From: CAZPHU01 sp964586285
Lineage (GTDB): Bacteria > Fibrobacterota > Chitinivibrionia > Chitinivibrionales > CAYFVL01
Direction of reading: 5' to 3'
DNA: 64,000 nt
NCBI GenBank assembly: GCA_964586285.1
Contig: CAZPHU010000005.1
Coordinates: 7,251-71,250, forward strand
Numbering within the stretch: position 1 is the stretch's first letter; each line of letters opens with the position of its first letter. Both the position numbers and the translations under genes were made by a program. Below the pieces are notes generated by a model. It was not told the DNA's origin, ran no database searches, and was given only the letters and a program-made list of their open reading frames with translations. This document shows, in pieces, positions 55,270-62,617 of this stretch.

Positions 55270-56052
55270 TCACGGTGTTGGAACTTCAAGCAGCGGTTGC
55301 TGTTGGGTATTCTGATTTTGTTCATCAATTGGGTTGTCCGTAGCCTCATTTTGACTCGGCACGATATTCTCCCCTTCCACACTGGGAATACCAAAAAGAT
55401 CTTCTATTCGAGGTTGCTGATTGCCCTCGACACCCGGATCAGGCTCCTCAATCGGGTTACCTTGTTCCAACCATGAACGAATAACCGCCGCGATAACATT
55501 CTCACTTTTTTTGGACGCTTCCATGATGAGATTATCATTTATAATCTGTCGATCATCAACGGAAACATGAGTAACCGTTTTTACCGGTCTGAAAAACGCC
55601 GGGCCCTTTCTTAGCGAATACTTGGCATGTATTTGTCCAGTATACATATATTGTTCAAGGCTTAAGCTGTATACTACCATTTTTATCCGCAAATCTCCCA
55701 TGATCCTGGTCGTTAGTAGATTTTTTCTTTGGACTGAAATATCATACTTTTCAGCACGAGTCCATATAACAATAGTACTGTCACCGACAGTTTTCATTAA
55801 TTTCTGAACGAGACTTTTACTTACGGTTGGATAATAAGTGAACCCGGCCTTTTGCCCGTATATACGTGTTTGTCGATAATCCGCCAAAGATACCGACGGA
55901 AGCATAGTCAGGCGGTCACGTAGAGCGCTGTCGTAATCACCGCTTATAGAGGGGATACTTTCATCGGACAATCCCAGGTATATAACATTTACTTTCTGGG
56001 CATGCAACTGTATTGCGATCAGGAAAATCAATCCAATACACGACCTGATCAT
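55270..56052 (-). CDS. exported protein of unknown function
   Basis: A 260-residue protein with a signal peptide (~1-18, ending LHAQ). The mature part (~20-200) is alpha/beta ('VNVIYLGLSDESI', 'TIVIWTRAEKYDI', 'RIKMVVYSLSLEQYMYTG') and could bind a ligand or partner; the last 60 residues are Pro/Gln/Asn/Glu-rich and disordered. Its ATG overlaps the FlhB-C-like stop by four bases, so it is translated with the motility genes. Confidence 0.72.
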   Translation of the reverse strand: MIRSCIGLIFLIAIQLHAQKVNVIYLGLSDESIPSISGDYDSALRDRLTMLPSVSLADYRQTRIYGQKAGFTYYPTVSKSLVQKLMKTVGDSTIVIWTRAEKYDISVQRKNLLTTRIMGDLRIKMVVYSLSLEQYMYTGQIHAKYSLRKGPAFFRPVKTVTHVSVDDRQIINDNLIMEASKKSENVIAAVIRSWLEQGNPIEEPDPGVEGNQQPRIEDLFGIPSVEGENIVPSQNEATDNPIDEQNQNTQQQPLLEVPTP

Positions 56053-56351
56053 GACTCGATCTCCCTTTTTATCATATCATTTGCACGGTATACCCAGCTC
56101 AGTATCTCGGCTACAGCTTTATACAATTCCGACGGGATTTCCTGATCCAAATCGACTTTTGCCAAAAACTCCACCAGCTCATCATCGCGAGTAATTGGAA
56201 TCCCATTCTCATCGGCTATTCGCCTGATCCTATTCGCGCAACTACCCGATCCTTTGGCCACGACCCGTGGAGCAGATTCAGTCTCACTATTATATCGCAG
56301 CGCAACCGCTTTTTCCGACAATAGTTTTTTTTCTTTTTTACTTTCTTTCAC
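56049..56351 (-). CDS. stand-alone FlhB C-terminal-domain-like protein
   Basis: A 100-residue protein matching the cytoplasmic domain of FlhB/YscU export gate proteins: 'AVALRYN...APRVVAKGSGSCANRIRRIADENGIPITRDDELVEFLAKVDLDQEIPSELYKAVAEILSWVY' in pieces. It corresponds to the part after the NPTH autocleavage site and lacks the membrane half. Free FlhB-C homologues (YlqH in B. subtilis) sit next to a FliK-like gene, exactly as here. Probable role: substitute or modulator of the export switch in flagellar assembly. Confidence 0.88.
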   Translation of the reverse strand: MKESKKEKKLLSEKAVALRYNSETESAPRVVAKGSGSCANRIRRIADENGIPITRDDELVEFLAKVDLDQEIPSELYKAVAEILSWVYRANDMIKREIES

Positions 56352-56355
56352 ACAA

Positions 56356-58248
56356 TCACCCTGTTATGTCGAGTATACCATTATGCGAACGGCTATGTGT
56401 ATCATTACTTTGCGGTGATGATGATTTCATGGTATGCATTTCCAGGCGAATAGCGGCGAAATCGAGAGATTTCAAGGCTTCTCTAAAAGGTTTTAATCTG
56501 CGTTTAAACCAGCTGTGAGCGATTTGCTTTTGGAAGGCAAGCGAGATGTGGCAATGCTTTTTATTCTCCAATCGGATTGTGGCACAAACCTCCCCCAGTT
56601 CCCGAGGACAAACACAAATAGTCACAACATAGAGTTTTTTCCCCCTTCCTTGAGATCCCGTGTTTTTTTTCTTGAGAATTTTCAAACGCAATTCCGTCCA
56701 CTCGCCGCCAATGCGAAGCGGTATTGCAATCACCTGTTGCTCCCCGTCGGAAGTGGATACCGGACGCGCCAAAATCTGAAGAGCCTCTATACGCTCCAAC
56801 ATTCCTTCCGTGACTCGACGTACTTTGGCGATCTCGGTCATGGACATGCGCTCCAGCGCCGAAGCGCTTTCGACATCCTTACCGGTTTCAAAAAACTTAT
56901 ACCGATTTCCCTCTTCGAGCATTTCCTGGGACTCTTTAGCATCTTGCGTTTGCTGAATCTCATGCATGAATCGGAGCAGTTTTGATTTCAGATCCTCAGG
57001 CTTTTGGGCAAATTCATTCGGGAAGGCCGAGGCCAGTTTGGATTCCAAAGTAAGACCGACACTTTCCATGTATCGACTCAAAAAATCTTTGAAGGAGTTT
57101 GACGGCAGTTTGTCGGACCATGCGATGCCAGACTCAAGCGATAGCGGCAGCTTAATTGCTTTAACCGGGTCATTCGTGCAAAATTCCACTTTCTGCATAA
57201 GATTAGTTGCCGATGGAGTGAGCGCGATTGCTATGCTGCGGGAGAATGCCGCACTGGAAGAGATTCTCGTTTTCATCAGGTTAAAGATGTGTTGAAAAGA
57301 AAGCTCCTGGGTCGCCGGTGCCAGAACACTTATCCCGTCTTTGCGCTCTAATGTTGCGACTGCGGAATCAAGGTATTGAAGCTGCCGGTCGGAGATGCTC
57401 GTGCTGCCGTCAAGGGCATCCTGCAACAGCCTGGGGTTACAGTTGCGCAGCATTGAACTTTCCATCCTGGAAAGCAATCCCTTAACCTCAGCTACCAACT
57501 GCCTGTCGTTTAGAATTGTCGCCGCCGCTAAATCGGCACCGTCGCCCGATATCCTGATGTATACATTTGATTCTTTGGAAACAGGCATACTCGTACTAAT
57601 CTCACCTGAGATATCTCTGATGCCGTTTTCTGTCAACCAGATGCGGCATTCCCGAGAGGAGCTGAAGGATAGAAAACCGTTTTCAAAGCATCCCCCGGGC
57701 AATTTTAACGGTGTTGAATCCTGATTGTTAAGTTTCAGGAGAGATGCAAGAGTGATTAATTCACTGTGGAGTTTGTTTTTCGATGCTTGCTGAGGACCGT
57801 CTTTTGAAACACTTTCTACCAGATGTGCCAGAAGTTTTTCCGCTGCCGCAATTTTGGATTCCTCAAGAAGAATTGAGCCGCGAACATTGTTAATCACCTC
57901 ACGGGCAAGCGAGTTTATTTCTGAGTCGGGATAATCAGAAAGAAGTGTCAGCAAAGACCGCAGATCCATGGATGTTATAAATTTACCGCGATCCAGAGAA
58001 TCCATTTGACTCAGGAGGGAGCTTTCGTAAGGGATTTTATGGACGAGCAATTTTTGCCCGATCTTTACAAGAACTACCGAATCCCCCTTATTCAACTCGC
58101 TCTTGTCACTTATTTCAACGGTTATCTCGCGGCCGTTGCTTTCTAAGATCATGCAGCCGTTTTTGATGTCTTTTATCGCTGCGCGAACAGCATAATGAAA
58201 TTTTCCCCTTGCTGCTAAGCCGGACAGTATATTTGCGGAAATATTCAT
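56356..58248 (-). CDS. FliK-like flagellar hook-length/YlqG-type protein
   Basis: A 630-residue cytoplasmic protein. Residues 1-75 form a beta-rich region with an OB-like pattern ('GCMILESNGREITVEISDKSELNKGDSVVLV'), the centre is long, helical and variable, and ~515-600 resembles the Flg_hook (FliK C-terminal) domain ('PLRIGGEWTELRLKILKK', 'VTICVCPRELGEVCATIRLEN', 'ISLAFQKQIAHSWFKRRLKPFREAL'). The adjacent FlhB-C-like gene supports the call. FliK-type rulers interact with FlhB to stop hook growth. Similarity outside the C-terminal part is weak. Confidence 0.75.
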   Translation of the reverse strand: MNISANILSGLAARGKFHYAVRAAIKDIKNGCMILESNGREITVEISDKSELNKGDSVVLVKIGQKLLVHKIPYESSLLSQMDSLDRGKFITSMDLRSLLTLLSDYPDSEINSLAREVINNVRGSILLEESKIAAAEKLLAHLVESVSKDGPQQASKNKLHSELITLASLLKLNNQDSTPLKLPGGCFENGFLSFSSSRECRIWLTENGIRDISGEISTSMPVSKESNVYIRISGDGADLAAATILNDRQLVAEVKGLLSRMESSMLRNCNPRLLQDALDGSTSISDRQLQYLDSAVATLERKDGISVLAPATQELSFQHIFNLMKTRISSSAAFSRSIAIALTPSATNLMQKVEFCTNDPVKAIKLPLSLESGIAWSDKLPSNSFKDFLSRYMESVGLTLESKLASAFPNEFAQKPEDLKSKLLRFMHEIQQTQDAKESQEMLEEGNRYKFFETGKDVESASALERMSMTEIAKVRRVTEGMLERIEALQILARPVSTSDGEQQVIAIPLRIGGEWTELRLKILKKKNTGSQGRGKKLYVVTICVCPRELGEVCATIRLENKKHCHISLAFQKQIAHSWFKRRLKPFREALKSLDFAAIRLEMHTMKSSSPQSNDTHSRSHNGILDITG

Positions 58249-58292
58249 TGATAATATTCAGTCAATGGTGTCGGCAAACACCACACTGAAAC

Positions 58293-59381
58293 TCAGGAAA
58301 GTCGGTGCTTGCTGCTTTTTGTTGTGACTCGCAGTATCAGTTCAACCTGATCCACACTAAGCTGTTCATTACGGGAGATTTCATGCTTACTCAGGCCACA
58401 TTTTGCAGCCTGTATAACTCTGTTTTTCAAATCACTTCGGTCTTCCAAATCCCCCGTATGTTCTTGTATACTGGAAGAATCATCGGATGAAGCAGAAGCG
58501 ACTCCGGATTCAAAGCCGCTTTCTTGCTTTTCATCACTCGTACCAATAGATTCAAAGGGATGATTGAAACGCTGAATGCTTTTTATATCATCGGCCATTC
58601 GGCGACGAAGAGATTCTATAGACTCCCTGTCATCTATATCGGTATTGCCGATACCGTCTGAAGGCTTTTGTTGAGAAAAAACCGGTTTATCCTGCTCATA
58701 TCTTTTGAAAGGATATGTTAGTGGAGTTTCGGCGGCATTTTCGGTCTTTGTTCGAGAACCAACCGATTCGGTAGAAGACGGTTTTCTCGAATCGGTGTAT
58801 GGGTACTCAGGTTTAACTGCGGAGGATAAGCTGTTTTGAGGAACCGCTGATTGAGGCAGCGCTTTTTCTTTTTGTTCCAAAGCAGACTTTTGATTCTTTT
58901 TTTTTCTGTTACATACAGCCTGAATAATGCCCCATAAGAGAATAATGACACATATAGAAGAAACCAAGCTGATAAAAAGAATAGCCCATTCAAAAATTCC
59001 GGCAGGTTTAACCGATTCCCACAACCCGGTGATTTGCTTTGAAAAACTTGTGTAGCCTGAAGATTCAACCTTCGTTGATTCTATCACAGCAACCAGTTGT
59101 TCCCTTAACGTCTCGATTGAGTCTTTAACAATGTTTGACTGTTTTTCGATATCCATCAACGGTTTGCCGCGACGTTTCAATCGTTGTTTGTGCACTTCCA
59201 AAGAATCCAACCGGCGCGTTAATCGGTATTTATTTTGAGCCAACACGCTGATATTTGAGGAGGTAGTATCGGCGAAAGACGGCGAAACGAAAAGAGTCGT
59301 CAGTATTAAAAATGCGAGCGCCGTACTGGATTTTAGAAAAATGGAGCGCAAGAGATTATTTTCTTTGTTTAAGCGAAACAA
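58293..59381 (-). CDS. membrane protein with C-terminal HTH-like segment (SwrB/DUF2802-type)
   Basis: A 362-residue protein. A signal-type helix (~18-38) and a second membrane helix (~132-155, 'WAILFISLVSSICVIILLWGII') flank a coiled coil (~50-105). The cytoplasmic half is disordered and Ser/Lys-rich, and the last ~40 residues ('KNRVIQAAKCGLSKHEISRNEQLSVDQVELILRV') form a short HTH-like unit seen in DUF2802/DUF6115 proteins such as SwrB, which occur with flagellar genes. It is first in the run that includes the FliK-like and FlhB-C-like genes, 44 bp before the former. Confidence 0.7.
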   Translation of the reverse strand: MFRLNKENNLLRSIFLKSSTALAFLILTTLFVSPSFADTTSSNISVLAQNKYRLTRRLDSLEVHKQRLKRRGKPLMDIEKQSNIVKDSIETLREQLVAVIESTKVESSGYTSFSKQITGLWESVKPAGIFEWAILFISLVSSICVIILLWGIIQAVCNRKKKNQKSALEQKEKALPQSAVPQNSLSSAVKPEYPYTDSRKPSSTESVGSRTKTENAAETPLTYPFKRYEQDKPVFSQQKPSDGIGNTDIDDRESIESLRRRMADDIKSIQRFNHPFESIGTSDEKQESGFESGVASASSDDSSSIQEHTGDLEDRSDLKNRVIQAAKCGLSKHEISRNEQLSVDQVELILRVTTKSSKHRLS

Positions 59382-59568
59382 CAGCAGATCAGCCTTGTTT
59401 TTTAATTCAGATTGTTATTGAAGTAGGTCTTTCAGAAATTTAAGATATATTTTGTAGTACAACATCGCAATTGTTCCTTGTAATTCGCTAACAGGGGCTT
59501 GTCTATTGCCCCCGTCATTCTTAGATTGTATATTGTTTTTTAGTCTTTTACCAGAGGCTTAACAAAAT

Positions 59569-60273
59569 ATGCTCCGGTTTATTGTTTATCATAATGACCA
59601 GCCGATAAAAACCTATGAAGTAGATGATCCGGTGATTACTATCGGTCGCCTGCCTGAGAATACGATTTCGATCGCAAACATGGGTATATCCCGCAGGCAT
59701 GTACGTATCGAAAGGGATGCCAACAGCAATTATGTGCTCTCGGATCTGAATTCGCTTAACGGTACCTTTATCAACGATAGAAAAGTGAAGCGTGCAACGC
59801 TTAATCCCGGTGATAGAATCGGGATTGGCAAGTATGTCATCACTTGTGAATCACTTACGCAGGATTCCGACAGCACCGACCGTATTATCCACCACACCAA
59901 CGGATACAGCAGTCCGGAAGCGGAAGAACTCCCCTTTGAGTATCACAACAGCCGTACGGTTACGCAACCTGCGGTATCGACAACCGCTGCATCGGCGGTT
60001 CTGATTGAGACAGGTAAGCATGTGGTTTACAAGATTGATAAGCCGCTTCTTTCGATAGGCAATTCGGATGAGGACGACATATTCGTCTCGGGTTTTCTCA
60101 TCGGAGATAACTATCTCTTTATTGAACAAAAAGATGACGGCTTTTGGATGCACTCCAAAAAGAAAATGACCAAATTCAAGGTAAACGGTAAAAAAACCAA
60201 CAGACACAAATTGGAGCATAAAGACCGCATTGAAATTGGCAATTGTACCTTTCGATTTATGGAAAATGGATAA
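59569..60273 (+). CDS. protein with two FHA domains
   Basis: A 234-residue soluble protein. The first forkhead-associated domain (~3-95) has the phosphothreonine-binding residues: Gly-Arg ('TIGRLPEN'), Ser-Arg-Arg-His ('ISRRHVRI') and Asn ('LNSLNGTFIND'). The second (~145-234; 'LLSIGNSDEDDIFVSG', 'KVNGKKTNRHKLEHKDRIEIG') keeps the fold but lacks Arg and SRRH, so it is probably not a phosphopeptide binder. FHA domains read Ser/Thr kinase marks; the window's membrane kinase could be a partner, but that is inference. Confidence 0.88.
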   Translation: MLRFIVYHNDQPIKTYEVDDPVITIGRLPENTISIANMGISRRHVRIERDANSNYVLSDLNSLNGTFINDRKVKRATLNPGDRIGIGKYVITCESLTQDSDSTDRIIHHTNGYSSPEAEELPFEYHNSRTVTQPAVSTTAASAVLIETGKHVVYKIDKPLLSIGNSDEDDIFVSGFLIGDNYLFIEQKDDGFWMHSKKKMTKFKVNGKKTNRHKLEHKDRIEIGNCTFRFMENG

Positions 60274-60278
60274 CGGGA

Positions 60279-61013
60279 ATGCGAATAGCCATAATATCTG
60301 ACATCCATGGTAATATAGAAGCTCTGGATGCAGTATTTGAGGATATTGAAGCTCAACAAGTTGATGATATTATTTGTCTTGGAGATGTTGTAGGATATGG
60401 GCCTGCGCCTAACGAATGCATCGATTTGATTAACCGCAAATGCCCCGATGTTCTACTTGGGAATCACGATTCCGCTGCAATAGGGACACTTTCCACACAG
60501 CATTTCAATATACACGCGAAAATAGCTATTGACTGGACCACCGAGCATCTTACCGAACAGTCCCACACTTTTTTGGAAAAGCTGCCTCTGGTGAATAAAA
60601 CTCCGGAATGCACCTTCGTTCATGCTACTCCTTATGAGCCCAAAATGTGGTATTATATCACTTCCCTTGAAGAGGCCGCGTTTAATTTTCAGTTTTTCGA
60701 CACCCACTTTTGTTTAGTGGGCCACACCCATATTCCTATGATTATTGTTCTGAGTGAAAAAAAAGAGCTGTATGTACATCAAGGCGACAGTCTGGATTAC
60801 AGCGAAATGGAAGGAGCCCGGTTCCTTTTTAATGTGGGAAGTGTCGGACAGCCGCGAGATAAAAACCCTGCTTCCTGTTACAGTATTCTGGACATGGACA
60901 ACAAAAATTTCTTCTATCGTCGCGTTCCATACGACATTCAGAAAACACAGAACCGTATGAGAAAAGCAAAATTGCCCGACTTTTTGGCAACCCGACTTCA
61001 AGAAGGCCGTTAG
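60279..61013 (+). CDS. calcineurin-like metallophosphoesterase
   Basis: About 244 residues from ATG 60279, which has a weak CGGGA site 5 bp after the FHA stop. Metal-site motifs: 'ISDIHGNIEAL' (DxH), 'CLGDVVGYGP' (GDxxxxG), 'LLGNHDSAAIG' (GNHD/E), 'FVHATPYEP' and 'VGHTHIPMI' (GHTH). The set matches YfcE/MJ0936-type phosphodiesterases and the PP2A-related group near bacterial Ser/Thr phosphatases. With the upstream FHA protein it could act on phosphoproteins or on a phosphodiester signal; the substrate is unknown. Confidence 0.9.
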   Translation: MRIAIISDIHGNIEALDAVFEDIEAQQVDDIICLGDVVGYGPAPNECIDLINRKCPDVLLGNHDSAAIGTLSTQHFNIHAKIAIDWTTEHLTEQSHTFLEKLPLVNKTPECTFVHATPYEPKMWYYITSLEEAAFNFQFFDTHFCLVGHTHIPMIIVLSEKKELYVHQGDSLDYSEMEGARFLFNVGSVGQPRDKNPASCYSILDMDNKNFFYRRVPYDIQKTQNRMRKAKLPDFLATRLQEGR

Positions 61014-61050
61014 TCGATCGAGTAATAAGAATAGCCTGTTAAGATTAGAA

Positions 61051-61080
61051 AAGGCCCTCTCTAAGAGGACCTTCCTTTTA
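61051..61080 (+). terminator. terminator after metallophosphoesterase
   Basis: AAGG-C-CCTCT pairs with AGAGG-A-CCTT, three-base loop, then CCTTTT. It lies 37 bp after the stop and ends the FHA-phosphoesterase transcript. Confidence 0.7.
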
Positions 61081-61133
61081 AAAAACTATGAACAGCTCGA
61101 TACTCCCCGCTTAGATCTGTAATGTTACAAGCG

Positions 61134-62573
61134 TTATCCGCACTTCTGATCCGGAACATCAGCGTGCCCGTCAACTAAATGAGGTAGAGCAGTTGGATAA
61201 TCTCCGTTAAAACAAGCCGCACAAAAAGAATTTTCGGCGTCGGGGACTACCGACAGCATTCCTTCATTTGAAAGATAGCCTAAAGAGTCTACTTCCAGGT
61301 AAGAGCAGATGTCCTCTACCGAGCCACTTGTGGCAATTAGCTCCTGCTTTGTGGGCATATCAATACCGTAAAAACAGGGGCATACAATCGGCGGCGAGGA
61401 TATTCTTAGATGAATCTCTTTTGGCTCCGCTGTCTTTATGAGGCGTATTATTTTTTTCATTGTTGTACCACGAACGATTGAATCGTCCACGATAACTACA
61501 CTTTTACCTTTAAGTACACCTTTGACCGGGTTGAACTTGACCCGCACTTTGAAATCGCGCCCCGATTGAGCGGGATGAATAAACGTTCGACCTACATAGT
61601 GATTTCTAATAAGGCCAATGTCAAATTTTAAACCTGATTCTTCCGAGAAGCCTAAAGCGGCGGTAGTCGCGCTATCCGGTACACCCATAACCAGATCGGC
61701 ACCCGGTGCGGGGTGCTCTTTTGCCAATTGTCGGCCCAGTTTGCGGCGAATTTTATCCACATTATGTCCGAAAACGAAGCTGTCCGGACGAGAAAAGTAA
61801 ACAAACTCAAAGACGCAATGAGCCGGACGGGTTATAGACTCAAAAGTTGGGATCTTGTAGCTGGTAACGCCACGGCTGTCTATACGAACCATCTCGCCGG
61901 CTTCAATTTCCCGTACAATCTGAGCCCCGACCAAATCAAAGGCACAGCTTTCTGAGGAGAGAAAATAACTTTCATCAGCTTTCCCAAGCAGAAGCGGTCG
62001 TACCCCTCTTGGATCTCGTGCACCGAAAAGAGCATCCGTAGTCTGGAAAAGAATGGAATATGCTCCTTTTACCCGCGATAATGCATCTAAAATCATTGCC
62101 TCCAGCCCATCATGCTTGGAGCGCGCTATCAAATGCATTATCACTTCCGTGTCGGTAGTTGACATAAATATGGACCCATCCGCCTCCATCTCTTCCCTGA
62201 GCGCGGCAGCATTGGTCAGATTTCCGTTGTGAGAACCGGCGATTTGTCCGACTTTACAGTCTACCAGTATCGGCTGTGCATTTACAAGCGAGGAGGAACC
62301 TGTTGTCGAGTATCGATTGTGTCCCACAGCATGACGGCCGTTCAACCGGGAAAACGCCTCTTCACGTTTGAATACCTGATTGACTAAACCCATCCCTTTA
62401 TAGACAACCAACTTCTTACCATTTGACGCAACTATGCCGGTACTTTCCTGCCCTCGGTGCTGAAGTGCATACAACCCAAGGTATGTCAGCCGCGCGGCTT
62501 CTTCATTGTTATATACTCCAAAAACCCCGCAGGATTCATGCATATGGTCATCATAAAAAACATCATTTCCCAT
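61134..62573 (-). CDS. purF: amidophosphoribosyltransferase
   Basis: A 479-residue enzyme making phosphoribosylamine from PRPP and glutamine, the first step of purine synthesis. The glutaminase nucleophile is Cys15 in 'MHESCGVFGV', exposed after removal of a short propeptide. 'QHRGQESTGI' and 'HNRYSTTG' line the glutamine site, and the PRPP loop is 'VVIVDDSIVRGTTM'. Cys residues in 'HCVFEFVYF', 'CPCFYGID' and 'SFCAACF' correspond to the 4Fe-4S ligands of the oxygen-sensitive Bacillus-type enzyme, which fits an anaerobe. It lies 44 bp after pyrG. Confidence 0.96.
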   Translation of the reverse strand: MGNDVFYDDHMHESCGVFGVYNNEEAARLTYLGLYALQHRGQESTGIVASNGKKLVVYKGMGLVNQVFKREEAFSRLNGRHAVGHNRYSTTGSSSLVNAQPILVDCKVGQIAGSHNGNLTNAAALREEMEADGSIFMSTTDTEVIMHLIARSKHDGLEAMILDALSRVKGAYSILFQTTDALFGARDPRGVRPLLLGKADESYFLSSESCAFDLVGAQIVREIEAGEMVRIDSRGVTSYKIPTFESITRPAHCVFEFVYFSRPDSFVFGHNVDKIRRKLGRQLAKEHPAPGADLVMGVPDSATTAALGFSEESGLKFDIGLIRNHYVGRTFIHPAQSGRDFKVRVKFNPVKGVLKGKSVVIVDDSIVRGTTMKKIIRLIKTAEPKEIHLRISSPPIVCPCFYGIDMPTKQELIATSGSVEDICSYLEVDSLGYLSNEGMLSVVPDAENSFCAACFNGDYPTALPHLVDGHADVPDQKCG

Positions 62574-62592
62574 AGCGCACTCTAACTTTCAT

Positions 62593-62608
62593 TCTCTCTC
62601 TCTCTCTC
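62593..62608. repeat. (TC)8 microsatellite in the pyrG-purF gap
   Basis: Eight TC units (GA on the sense strand of purF) lie 20-35 bp upstream of the purF ATG. The rest of the window has no comparable dinucleotide run that I noticed. Length changes by slippage could alter purF leader spacing. Confidence 0.8.
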
Positions 62609-62617
62609 GTTTTACTA

